Source of the DNA: Chryseobacterium sp. SSA4.19
Lineage (GTDB): Bacteria > Bacteroidota > Bacteroidia > Flavobacteriales > Weeksellaceae
Length of the DNA: 58,252 bases
NCBI RefSeq assembly: GCF_022601875.1
Contig: NZ_JAKVIP010000026.1
Location: forward strand, 4,639-62,890
Reading direction: 5' to 3'
Shown here: piece after piece, positions 51,544 to 58,252 of the stretch
Position numbering within the stretch: the stretch's first letter is position 1
How the letters are laid out: each line of letters starts with the position of its first letter
Notes under the pieces: model-generated
Databases searched by the model: none
What the model was told of the DNA's origin: nothing
What the model saw: only the letters and a program-made list of their open reading frames with translations
Position numbers and translations under genes: made by a program

Positions 51544-53385
51544 ATGAAAAAATCGGTTGTCATCCTTTTTGCGTTTATCATTTCTCAGTTTCAGGCGCAG
51601 CAGGGAGCCTATTATCAGCAAAGTGCGAAGTATAAGATGAACATTGATGTGAACGCTGAAAAATTTACCTATCAGGGAAATCAGACTTTAGAATATACCA
51701 ACAATTCACCGGATGAACTCAAGGTCGTATATTTTCATCTGTACTGGAATGCTTTTAAACCCAATTCTATGATGGACCAACGTGTGGCCTCACAGGGAAA
51801 AAACGGGGATTCCAGATTACAGAAAGACGGAATTTCCAGGCTTGCATCGATCCCGAAGGATCAGGAAGGAGCACAGAATATCCACTGGATTAAGCAAAAT
51901 GGGAAAAGCCTTAAGTTTGAAGTTCAGGAAACGGTGATGAAAGTGTATTTGGCAGAATCCATCAAACCAAATTCCAAAACAACCTTTACGATGGATTGGG
52001 ATGCGGTGATTCCTCAACAGATCAGAAGAAGCGGCAGAAATAACAGGGAAGGCGTTGATATGACCATGACCCAATGGTATCCTAAAATTGCAGAATATGA
52101 TTATGACGGCTGGGCAACTTTCGATTATATCGGAAGAGAATTCCATGCACCGTTCTCAGATTTTGACGTGACCATTAAAATCAATAAAGATTATGTAATC
52201 GGAGCAGGCGGAATTCTGGAAAATCCGACAGAAGTGAAGGGTTATGATACCGGTGCAAAAATTAAAGCAGAGAAAAATATAGCCACCTGGAGATGGACCG
52301 CCAAGAACATCCTGGATTTCGCCTGGGCTGCCGACAGGGATTATATTGTAAAAAGTTTCGACGTACCTCAAGGTCCGAAAGTTTTCCTGGTGTACCAGAA
52401 TAATGATAAAACTAAAGTTTGGGAAGAAGCTCAGCCTTATCTTACTAAATATTATCAGCTGATGAACGCTCATTTCGGGAAATATGTTTACCCTTCCTAC
52501 GCTTTCATCCAGGGTGGTGACGGCGGAATGGAATACGGAATGTGTACCATGATTTTGGGAGAAGCCAACAATATTGAAGGATTAATGGGATTAATGGCTC
52601 ACGAAGGTGCTCACTCGTGGTATCAGCAGATGTTGGCGACGAACGAACCGATGCGCCCGTGGATGGATGAAGGTTTTACGAGTTATGCGGAAGGATATGT
52701 GATGAACCAGCTGTTTCCTCCTGCAGAAAAGCTTCCGAATCCGTTTGTCAATTCATTGAATGCCTACAGGAATTTTATTAAAAAAGGAATTGAAGAACCG
52801 GCAGCCTGGTTAGGCGACCATCATGACAATGGGACTTCTTACACCTATGCCTCTTATGTGAAGGGAGAGCTGTATCTTGTCCAGTTAGGCTATATTATGG
52901 GCGAGCAGAATTTAGCGGAAACCCTGAAGCAATATTATGATGAATGGGTCATGAAGCATCCTTCAGACCGGGATTTTCTGCATATTGCGCAGAAAGTGTC
53001 GGGAATGGATCTGAAATGGTTTCATAATTACTGGATCAACACTACGAAAACGATTGATTACAGTATTAAAGATGTGAAATATGATGCAAAATCTACCACC
53101 ATTACTTTGGTAAATAACGGGCAGGTTCCAATGCCGGTTGATTTCAGTGTCGTCACTAAAGATAATAAAGTGGTCAATTATCAGATCCCTATGAATATGA
53201 CCCATACCTGGAAAGAGAAAGATGTCTATGGGGAATTTAAAACAATGCCTTACTGGCCGTGGACGCAAAAAGAATATTCGATAACGGTTCCTTATATAAA
53301 AACTCAGCTGACGGCTTTGGGAATTGATATCAGCCAGCGGATGGCAGATGTGAATCCAGATGATAATGTTGTTGAGGTAAAATAA
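51544..53385 (+). CDS. Secreted M1-family aminopeptidase
   Basis: A 613-residue zinc metallopeptidase with a signal peptide (MKKSVVILFAFIISQFQAQ). The zinc motif is His353-Glu354-x-x-His357 (MAHEGAHSWYQQM) with the third ligand Glu376 in WMDEGFTSYAEGY, an exact HExxH-x18-E spacing. The N-terminal beta domain shows NSPDELKVVYFHLYWNAFKPNS. The exopeptidase motif GxMEN is replaced by GGMEYGMCTMI, a variation often seen in Bacteroidota M1 enzymes. No sorting domain is seen at the C-terminus, so it is likely periplasmic. It degrades peptides for nutrition; specificity unknown. Confidence 0.9.
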   Translation: MKKSVVILFAFIISQFQAQQGAYYQQSAKYKMNIDVNAEKFTYQGNQTLEYTNNSPDELKVVYFHLYWNAFKPNSMMDQRVASQGKNGDSRLQKDGISRLASIPKDQEGAQNIHWIKQNGKSLKFEVQETVMKVYLAESIKPNSKTTFTMDWDAVIPQQIRRSGRNNREGVDMTMTQWYPKIAEYDYDGWATFDYIGREFHAPFSDFDVTIKINKDYVIGAGGILENPTEVKGYDTGAKIKAEKNIATWRWTAKNILDFAWAADRDYIVKSFDVPQGPKVFLVYQNNDKTKVWEEAQPYLTKYYQLMNAHFGKYVYPSYAFIQGGDGGMEYGMCTMILGEANNIEGLMGLMAHEGAHSWYQQMLATNEPMRPWMDEGFTSYAEGYVMNQLFPPAEKLPNPFVNSLNAYRNFIKKGIEEPAAWLGDHHDNGTSYTYASYVKGELYLVQLGYIMGEQNLAETLKQYYDEWVMKHPSDRDFLHIAQKVSGMDLKWFHNYWINTTKTIDYSIKDVKYDAKSTTITLVNNGQVPMPVDFSVVTKDNKVVNYQIPMNMTHTWKEKDVYGEFKTMPYWPWTQKEYSITVPYIKTQLTALGIDISQRMADVNPDDNVVEVK

Positions 53386-53400
53386 AGATTAATGACAGAT

Positions 53401-53434
53401 AAAAGTCCTGAAGAAATTTTCTCCAGGACTTTTT
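53401..53434. terminator. Terminator between the M1 and M23 peptidase genes
   Basis: Outer arms AAAAGTCCT and AGGACTTTT enclose a partly paired inner segment and are followed by T on the plus strand. A run of A at its left edge gives T residues on the minus strand. It lies between two convergent genes and can serve both. Confidence 0.85.
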
Positions 53435-53457
53435 GTAAAGGCATTTATGTCTTGGGG

Positions 53458-54291
53458 CTAATATTGTTTAAGATAGGTTTTCTTTTCCGTTAAATATTCG
53501 GATTTGGTGCCGTCTTCTGTTCTGAAAAGGGTCTTCAGGGTGTTCTTCTGTTTCGGTTTTGAGGCATCCGGAAGAAAGCATACGAAATGCAGGTGAGGAC
53601 CGTTGGTCCAACCTGTATTTCCGCTTAAGGCGATCACATCTCCTTTTTTAACCAGGTCTCCTGCTTTTACTTGTACGCCGTTTTGCTTGAGATGGAAATA
53701 CTGGGCAATGGTTCCGTCGGAATGCATAATGGAGACATAATTGGCAAGATGAGCACAACTGATACTTGGGCATCCGGTGTTATTACTCTGCACTACATCA
53801 ATAACCTTTCCTTCTCTGGCTGCGGTAATTTCCGTTCCTTCCGGCATCGTAAAATCCAGCGAATTTTCGTTTTGGTGAGAAAAAGTACCATTATATCCCT
53901 GATACATCAGGAAAGATTTTCCCTTTTGGAAAGGAAGGTCGTATACATAATCGGAATTATAACTTTTTATGGTAGCATCACCCGCCAGGGTATAATAATT
54001 CGGCATTTTTCTAATTTTCCAACCTTTTTTCCTGTCGGTCACGATAAAAGTGATCAGTCTGTTTCTTTTCGATTCCGGAGGAAGCACTTTAACCGTTTCA
54101 AATTTTCCCGGAGTTCTTAAATTTTCAAGCTCCGGCTGTCCGGTAAAAGATATAGAAACAGGATATATTTCACTGTTATCTGCATAATAAGTCACGGTGT
54201 CCTGCTTTACTTCCGTATATAGCCGGGCAGGCTTCTGTGAATATGCTGTCAGGGACAAAATGATAAAGCCAGCAATAAATAGTTTTTTCAT
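53458..54291 (-). CDS. Secreted M23-family peptidase
   Basis: A 277-residue LytM-type zinc endopeptidase with a signal peptide (MKKLFIAGFIILSLTAYSQ). The first ~130 mature residues are a beta-rich domain of unknown role. The M23 domain has the HxxxxxxD zinc pair in HQNENSLDF, the strand GTEITAAREGKVIDV, the Cys-containing insert NNTGCPSISCAHLANYVSIMH and the final HxH in GPHLHF. All zinc ligands appear present. It probably cuts peptidoglycan cross-links. It follows the small secreted protein gene by two bases, so the two form an operon. Confidence 0.9.
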   Translation of the reverse strand: MKKLFIAGFIILSLTAYSQKPARLYTEVKQDTVTYYADNSEIYPVSISFTGQPELENLRTPGKFETVKVLPPESKRNRLITFIVTDRKKGWKIRKMPNYYTLAGDATIKSYNSDYVYDLPFQKGKSFLMYQGYNGTFSHQNENSLDFTMPEGTEITAAREGKVIDVVQSNNTGCPSISCAHLANYVSIMHSDGTIAQYFHLKQNGVQVKAGDLVKKGDVIALSGNTGWTNGPHLHFVCFLPDASKPKQKNTLKTLFRTEDGTKSEYLTEKKTYLKQY

Positions 54292-54293
54292 AT

Positions 54294-54896
54294 CTAATTA
54301 ATCTGGAATTGTCTGACCATCCAGTGGTTGGAGTGATGTTGGATCAGGTCATTCTTCAAGGTTTCGTCTCTGGTATTCAGATAGGTATAGACTTTTAAGG
54401 GAACAGAATCAGGATAGTCTTTTAAGCCTTGGATGAGAACGGCTTTTGCTTCTTCTTTTCTTTCTCCTCCATCTAACGCTTCGTATTGATAGATATAGAT
54501 GATGGCAGGGGTTTTACTGTATACATTTTGTATTTCGTCTTTCAGCAGCTTCATCGTTTCGATCTGGACTTCAGGATTCGGTTTTTTTCCTGTTGCTGCA
54601 GTCTGGCTGATATGCTGCTGGTACATCAGGAACAGTATTAAGAGATGGCGATTTTTGGTTCCCGGCTCAGAAGCCAGCTTCCGGAATTTTTCTATCGTTT
54701 CCGGATTCATCTCATCATTTTCAGCCTGCAGGTTCTGTTCATAGAATTCATCCAGAAGGGTATAGATGGTTTTATCATTCCCGTCAATTTTGGATTCTTT
54801 TTTTATTTTTTCAAATACCTCTTTTGCAGCTGCGGCCGTCTGTGAAAATGCATAGATGCTGAAAAGAAAAAATAATAACAAGACCGTTTTTTTCAT
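54294..54896 (-). CDS. Secreted helical protein, M23-linked
   Basis: A 200-residue protein with a signal peptide (MKKTVLLLFFLFSIYAFSQ). The mature part is all-helical, with SKTPAIIYIYQYEALDGGERKEEAKAVLIQGLKDYPDSVPLKVYTYL resembling a degenerate TPR. Two bases separate its stop from the M23 peptidase ATG, so they are co-transcribed and may interact. I recognise no named family. The upstream gap to coaX (divergent, 160 bases) contains both promoters. Confidence 0.7.
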   Translation of the reverse strand: MKKTVLLLFFLFSIYAFSQTAAAAKEVFEKIKKESKIDGNDKTIYTLLDEFYEQNLQAENDEMNPETIEKFRKLASEPGTKNRHLLILFLMYQQHISQTAATGKKPNPEVQIETMKLLKDEIQNVYSKTPAIIYIYQYEALDGGERKEEAKAVLIQGLKDYPDSVPLKVYTYLNTRDETLKNDLIQHHSNHWMVRQFQIN

Positions 54897-55056
54897 GAAA
54901 TTGTTTTAGGGCTTAAATATAATTAATTTGATTAGAATTATGAGGTTATCATGCCTTTCATTACACATCTATTAATGATCAGGCTGACATCATTCTTAAA
55001 AGAAAAAGAATCATTAATTTTACACGATATAAATATGCTTCTATCAAATTAAATAA

Positions 55057-55815
55057 ATGAAATCCATCGTAATCAATATTGGCAACAGCAATATACGCTT
55101 CGGGCTTTTTACAGATGATAACTGTGATGTTTCCTGGGTGATCAATACAAAGCCATACAGAACCCCGGACGAATTATTTGTTCAGATGTCAATGTTGTAC
55201 CAGACGTATAAAATCGAACCGAAAGAAATCTCTAAAGTGATTATCGGTTCCGTTGTGCCCCAGCTTACCAAGGTGATGAACGCAGCGATCAAAAAGATTC
55301 ATGATGTGGATCCCGTTATTGTAGACCGGAATACGCCGTCAGAAGTGGTGGCAAAATCCAAACAGATGGGAACGGATATTTATGCCAATCTTGTGGCAGC
55401 ACATAACTTATATCCGGACAGAAAGAAAATCGTGCTGGACTTCGGGACGGCGCTTACCGCGAGCTGTGTAGCAGAAGACGGTGAAACATTGGGTGTAATT
55501 ATTGCTCCGGGAATTATTACCGCTTTAAATTCACTGATCAGCCAGACCGCCCAGCTTCCTGCTATCGAACTGGTAAAACCGAAAAGCGTATTGGGATTGG
55601 ATACCGTAACCTGCATGCAGAGCGGAATGGTGTACGGGTTTTTAGGAATGGTAGAAGGTTTTATCGACCGTATTAATGCTGAGGTAAATGATGAATGCTT
55701 TGTGATTGCTACAGGAGGCGTTTCTCACGTGTATAAACCTTTGACTGATAAAATCCATGTGATGGACCGGTTGCATACGCTGAAAGGATTATATTTCTTA
55801 GGAAAAGATAAATAA
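55057..55815 (+). CDS. coaX: Type III pantothenate kinase
   Basis: First step of coenzyme A synthesis, pantothenate to 4'-phosphopantothenate, needing a monovalent cation. The 252-residue protein starts IVINIGNSNIRFGLF, the family's phosphate-binding loop 'iDiGNTnik.g'; here Asp is replaced by Asn, a variation known in Bacteroidota CoaX. MGTDIYANLVAAHNLYP, VLDFGTALTASCVAEDG and the APGIITALNSLISQTAQLP signature are complete. The length is normal. It is monocistronic and divergent from the M23-linked gene. It feeds the CoaBC enzyme encoded 29 kb earlier. Confidence 0.94.
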   Translation: MKSIVINIGNSNIRFGLFTDDNCDVSWVINTKPYRTPDELFVQMSMLYQTYKIEPKEISKVIIGSVVPQLTKVMNAAIKKIHDVDPVIVDRNTPSEVVAKSKQMGTDIYANLVAAHNLYPDRKKIVLDFGTALTASCVAEDGETLGVIIAPGIITALNSLISQTAQLPAIELVKPKSVLGLDTVTCMQSGMVYGFLGMVEGFIDRINAEVNDECFVIATGGVSHVYKPLTDKIHVMDRLHTLKGLYFLGKDK

Positions 55816-55827
55816 AGAAAGTTTTAA

Positions 55828-56259
55828 TTATCTCTTCGTTTTGAAAAAATCCTTAACAATTGAAGAGCATTCATGTTCCATAATTCCGGTCACGATTTCT
55901 GTTTTCGGATGAAGGGTGAGATGTTTATTGATGAAACCCCGCTGTTCGTCCCTGGCTCCGATTACTACTCTTGAAATCTGGGACCAGGAAAGTGCTCCTG
56001 AACACATGACACAGGGTTCCAACGTTACATATAATGTACAATCTTTAAGGTATTTTCCACCCAGAAAATTTGCAGCGGAAGTGATGGCCTGCATTTCGGC
56101 ATGGGCTGTTACGTCATTAAGCGTTTCCGTAAGATTGTGGGCTCTCGCAATAATGCGATTGTTGGAAACAACGATACATCCAATAGGCACCTCATCTTTT
56201 TCGAATGCAATTTCGGCTTCATGGAAAGCCATTTTCATAAAATATTCGTCAGTAAACAT
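55828..56259 (-). CDS. tadA: tRNA-specific adenosine deaminase
   Basis: Deaminates A34 to inosine in tRNA-Arg (ACG). It is a zinc deaminase of the CDA fold: HAE at 53-55 (AHAEMQAI), then PCVMC at 82-86 (TLEPCVMCSGAL). VPIGCIVVSNNRIIARAHN and GARDEQRGFINKHLTLHPKT are also typical. The length of 143 residues matches bacterial TadA. It shares one base with the gene upstream and is 13 bases from the convergent coaX stop. Confidence 0.9.
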   Translation of the reverse strand: MFTDEYFMKMAFHEAEIAFEKDEVPIGCIVVSNNRIIARAHNLTETLNDVTAHAEMQAITSAANFLGGKYLKDCTLYVTLEPCVMCSGALSWSQISRVVIGARDEQRGFINKHLTLHPKTEIVTGIMEHECSSIVKDFFKTKR

Positions 56260-56882
56260 TAATCAAAAGTCATTGTGAGTGGAAGCTTGAAACGGTATCT
56301 TACGGTATTTCCTTTAAAAATTGCCGGAGAAAATTTTTCAGAAACAGAGTAGATGGCAATTTCGGCCTGCCGGTTAAATGTGAAATTAGTTCCCTGTGCC
56401 TGAACATTGCTGACGGTGCCGTCTTTTTCTACAATAAAAGCAACGTTGGCTTTTACGGTTTTTTCTTCAGCATATACACCTTCTGTATAGAACAGATTGG
56501 CTACTTCCTGTCTCAATGCATTGATTCCGCCGGGATAATCTGCTGACTTCTCGGTTACAGAAATAAGATCCGGCTGATTTCCCTGAATAATATTTTTATT
56601 ATGAAGCTTCCCGAGATCTTCCAGGTTTTTCACTTTCAGCAGGGCACCAATTAATGCAGTATTTTCTATACTGTCCATTTTTTTCATGAAAAACAGGAAA
56701 TCATTTTTTATGGCATCTTTAGAAAGAATATTGGTTTCAGTTTCATATTTTTTTTTAAACTCATTATTAAGAAGCAAACGGTGGTGATTGTAATAATTCT
56801 TTACATTCCTGAACTCTTCTGTCTGCTGAGAAAAGCACAGAGATGAAATAACACAGAACAGAAAGAGGAAAAAGGATTTCAA
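56259..56882 (-). CDS. Secreted protein with TonB C-terminal-like domain
   Basis: A 207-residue protein with a signal peptide (MKSFFLFLFCVISSLCFSQ). Residues ~20-105 are a helical region. The C-terminal ~95 residues follow the TonB_C pattern: ADYPGGINALRQEV, TVKANVAFIVEKDGTVSNVQAQG, AEIAIYSVSEKFSPAIFKGNTVRYRFKLPLTMTF. It lacks an anchor or Pro-rich linker, so it is not a TonB energiser; such domains are frequent in small Bacteroidota envelope proteins. It is translated just before tadA, with a one-base overlap. Confidence 0.78.
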   Translation of the reverse strand: MKSFFLFLFCVISSLCFSQQTEEFRNVKNYYNHHRLLLNNEFKKKYETETNILSKDAIKNDFLFFMKKMDSIENTALIGALLKVKNLEDLGKLHNKNIIQGNQPDLISVTEKSADYPGGINALRQEVANLFYTEGVYAEEKTVKANVAFIVEKDGTVSNVQAQGTNFTFNRQAEIAIYSVSEKFSPAIFKGNTVRYRFKLPLTMTFD

Positions 56883-56898
56883 TTTGATATATTTATGT

Positions 56899-56929
56899 AA
56901 ATGTAACTAAAAAATTCTGAAATGTAACT
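56899..56929. repeat. Direct repeat upstream of the TonB-C-like gene
   Basis: AAATGTAACT occurs at 56899-56908 and again at 56920-56929, exactly 21 bases apart, or about two helical turns. It lies in the 53-base gap between the TonB-C-like gene start and the WYL gene stop. This phasing suits a dimeric DNA-binding protein. Confidence 0.5.
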
Positions 56930-56935
56930 TATATT

Positions 56936-57856
56936 TCAGCTGTTCAGATAGTTGTTCAGTGATTCCTGAAGATGATTGCGGACGTCTTTTACCAGGCCTT
57001 CCGGTTCTAAAACCTGTACTTCTTTTCCGTAAGACAGAATCTCCTGCATAAAATCATAGGTTGGATGAAGAAAGAATTCAAAAAAGATTTCTTCCGGTGT
57101 CTCTCTGGTCTCTTTCTGTGACTGGTGAAGCGGGAAACTTCTGATGTATTCTCCCTGATGACGGCTGCATTTCAATACGATCCTTTCAGGGTTCTGCTCT
57201 GCGAGGTTCATCACGCCAAAAGCATTTTTAAAATGTTCCCTGAAATTATATTTGTATTTTTCCCTGAACCGGTTTTTGGTGACATCCAGATAATTGATGC
57301 GGTCAAGGCCGAAGGATTTCAGCATTTTGTCTTTCGTGTCAATGGCAATCAGGTACCAGCGGTCTTTGGATTCTTTAAGAGCAAGTGGATGAACTTTCCG
57401 GGAGGTCATGAGCTTATTTTTATAATTATAATGCTCAAAGAATACAATTCTTTTATTACGGATGGCAAAAAACAGATCATAAAAATGCTCCACACCAGTG
57501 GGTTTCCTGCTTTCAAAAAAGATAAAATCTGCAAAATCCGGATGTACATTCAGTGCATTGCTGACCTGGAAAGATTCCAGTAATTTCTGGTTGTATTCAT
57601 CCACTTCCATAATCGGGCGGCTTTCGATAAAATAGCGATTGTCTCCTTTCTTTTTATTGTGAATGGATAGGTTAAAAAGATCTGAAATTTCCCGGATATC
57701 CCGCTGCAAAGTACGGATTGAATAGCTTTTAATATCTGCATCCTGAAATTCGAAAGAATTCAAAAGATAGTCTTCCAGCTGTGAATAGGTAGCGGGAGCG
57801 CTTTCCAGTCTTTTGATAATTAAAGCATATCTTGTCAGGTAAAAATCTTTTTTCAT
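56936..57856 (-). CDS. WYL-domain transcriptional regulator (YafY type)
   Basis: About 306 residues from the ATG at 57856. A longer frame from GTG at 57874 would begin inside a promoter -7 box, so I reject it. The N-terminus is a winged helix (FYLTRYALIIKRLESAPATYSQLEDYL, then YSIRTLQRDIREISDLF). A WYL domain follows: IRNKRIVFFEHYNYKNKLMTSRKVHPLALKESKDRWYLIAIDTKDKMLKSFGLDRI contains the WYL-type motif as RWYLIA. A C-terminal WCX-like extension ends the protein. WYL domains sense nucleic-acid or nucleotide ligands in several DNA-damage and phage-defence regulators. No defence genes are visible here. Confidence 0.88.
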   Translation of the reverse strand: MKKDFYLTRYALIIKRLESAPATYSQLEDYLLNSFEFQDADIKSYSIRTLQRDIREISDLFNLSIHNKKKGDNRYFIESRPIMEVDEYNQKLLESFQVSNALNVHPDFADFIFFESRKPTGVEHFYDLFFAIRNKRIVFFEHYNYKNKLMTSRKVHPLALKESKDRWYLIAIDTKDKMLKSFGLDRINYLDVTKNRFREKYKYNFREHFKNAFGVMNLAEQNPERIVLKCSRHQGEYIRSFPLHQSQKETRETPEEIFFEFFLHPTYDFMQEILSYGKEVQVLEPEGLVKDVRNHLQESLNNYLNS

Positions 57857-57873
57857 TGCTAAAGTTTCTACCA

Positions 57874-57907
57874 CAAAGATATATGGTTAATGCGACAAAA
57901 GGTGTCG
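57874..57907 (-). promoter_or_regulatory. Promoter and candidate operator of the WYL regulator
   Basis: On the minus strand TATCTTTG (57874-57881) is an exact -7 box ending 17 bases before the ATG. A perfect inverted repeat, CGACA-AAAGG-TGTCG, covers 57893-57907, across the expected -33 position. A protein bound there would block the promoter, consistent with autorepression. Confidence 0.6.
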
Positions 57908-57911
57908 TGTT

Positions 57912-58066
57912 TTATTTTAGATTTAAAATTAGTTTAAAAATTACTGATTTATCCCAATCTAAAATACCTCCACTTACAAGTATTCCAACGATGATTTCAA
58001 TAATTAATGAAATGATAAATCCTAAAGCATAGCCTATAAATACGCACCGTCAAGCGAGTCAAACAT
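57912..58066 (-). pseudogene. Frameshifted micro-gene for a small membrane protein
   Basis: On the minus strand an ATG at 58066 starts MFDSLDGAYL and stops at once. One base further on, the shifted frame reads IGYALGFIISLIIEIIVGIL and continues to LILNLK-stop at 57912. Joining them needs one extra T in the run near 58038-58040, giving a ~50-residue protein with one membrane helix. Position, helix and stop suggest a decayed small gene or a sequencing error. No family recognised. It reads toward the WYL promoter region. Confidence 0.4.
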
Positions 58067-58111
58067 AAGATTCAATTCTTAAGCTTTTTGTAGATGTATT
58101 TGTGCTTTTTG

Positions 58112-58141
58112 AAAAAAAACGCCTCAGTTGTGAGACGGTTT
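58112..58141 (-). terminator. Intrinsic terminator, minus strand, near right edge
   Basis: Stem AAACGCCTCA/TGAGACGGTTT (one bulge, one wobble) with a 4-base loop. Read on the minus strand it is followed by an eight-T run. The gene it would end must lie to the right, in or beyond the possible IS, so its gene may have been cut off. Confidence 0.8.
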
Positions 58142-58177
58142 CATATTTATAAAATATGTCTTAATTACTTAAAAAAT

Positions 58178-58252
58178 GACACTCTCCCACAAAGTGTGTA
58201 AGTTAAAAAGTCAGGGCTTAGATTTTATAATCTGAGCCTTTCTTCAAAAATA
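58178..58252. mobile_element. Possible end of an IS256-type insertion sequence
   Basis: GACACTCTCCCACAAAGTGT at 58178, then GTAAGTTAAAAAGTC, resembles the terminal inverted repeats of IS256-family elements (recalled pattern TTACACA...GGGA-AGTGTC when read on the minus strand). A hairpin with arms AGGGCTTAGATT and AATCTGAGCCTT (58213-58240) could be the terminator of a transposase gene lying beyond the window. The opposite end and transposase are not visible, so this is tentative. Confidence 0.4.

Noticed and set aside
57857..57874. GTG start for the WYL regulator
   Set aside because: The GTG overlaps the -7 box of the most likely promoter, so it would not be in the transcript. The ATG at 57856 fits the family start better.
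1..58252. CRISPR arrays, prophage or defence islands
   Set aside because: No regularly spaced repeats, Cas, integrase, capsid or restriction genes were seen. The HerA-like and WYL proteins stand alone.

Overview
The window looks like a chromosomal segment of a flavobacterium close to Chryseobacterium (Weeksellaceae, Bacteroidota). The evidence is AT-rich DNA, promoters with the Bacteroidota -7 box TAnnTTTG, starts without Shine-Dalgarno sequences, a Bacteroidota-type RNA polymerase omega, type III glutamine synthetase, BamD and PorD-like proteins, and many flavobacterial DUF families (DUF4126, DUF4835, DUF5687, DUF6909). It is mostly core genome. I see no CRISPR array, rRNA, prophage or defence island.

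Layout. 1-3.6 kb: two identical tRNA-Asn genes, each with its own promoter, the RseP/site-2 protease, a small beta-barrel protein, a YafV-type omega-amidase and thioredoxin. 3.6-8.3 kb: a persulfide-dioxygenase-like MBL/rhodanese fusion, a HerA-like DUF853 ATPase and a DnaQ-type exonuclease with a decayed GIY-YIG-like tail. 8.3-13.1 kb: lysA, then poxB overlapping an MFS transporter gene. 13.1-21.0 kb: a long plus-strand cluster of miaB, two accessory envelope genes, a sigma-54 activator, a membrane protein, lptE, an acidic TPR-like protein and a tiny PLDc_N-like protein. 21.0-23.7 kb (minus): DUF4126, rnpA, tcdA and a TatD-like hydrolase. 23.7-32.2 kb (plus): a TetR regulator, then bamD-rpoZ-coaBC-DUF4835/porD-recN, then a DUF5687 permease with its ABC ATPase. 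32.2-36.2 kb (minus): the haem operon hemA-hemC-hemD-hemE. 36.6-42.3 kb (plus): the cell-shape operon mreB-mreC-mreD-mrdA-rodA. 42.3-46.3 kb: a frameshifted pentapeptide-repeat gene, an NlpC/P60 lipoprotein and glnA. 46.5-53.4 kb (plus): a large secreted YwqK/MORN-repeat protein, a DUF6909 protein, a DinB-like protein and a secreted M1 peptidase. 53.4-57.9 kb: an M23 peptidase with a small TPR-like partner, coaX, tadA, a TonB-C-like protein and a WYL regulator. The last ~340 bases hold a frameshifted micro-ORF, a terminator and what looks like the end of an IS256-type insertion sequence.

How the genes fit together. Envelope building dominates: Mre/PBP2/RodA for elongation, LptE and BamD for the outer membrane, NlpC and M23 hydrolases for peptidoglycan, and RseP for membrane proteolysis. 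CoaX and CoaBC supply the first and the middle steps of coenzyme A synthesis. MiaB, TadA, TcdA, RnpA and tRNA-Asn form a tRNA group. HemA, C, D and E make four of the successive steps from glutamyl-tRNA to coproporphyrinogen.

No large undescribed system stands out. The points most worth a second look are a likely nucleoside-phosphorylase-fold domain in the DUF6909 protein, a repeated short motif in the acidic 697-residue protein, an exonuclease carrying a dead GIY-YIG-like domain, an orphan terminator hairpin downstream of glnA that may end a small RNA, a one-base frameshift in a pentapeptide-repeat gene, and the degraded right edge. Names come from motif recognition by reading, not from database searches.
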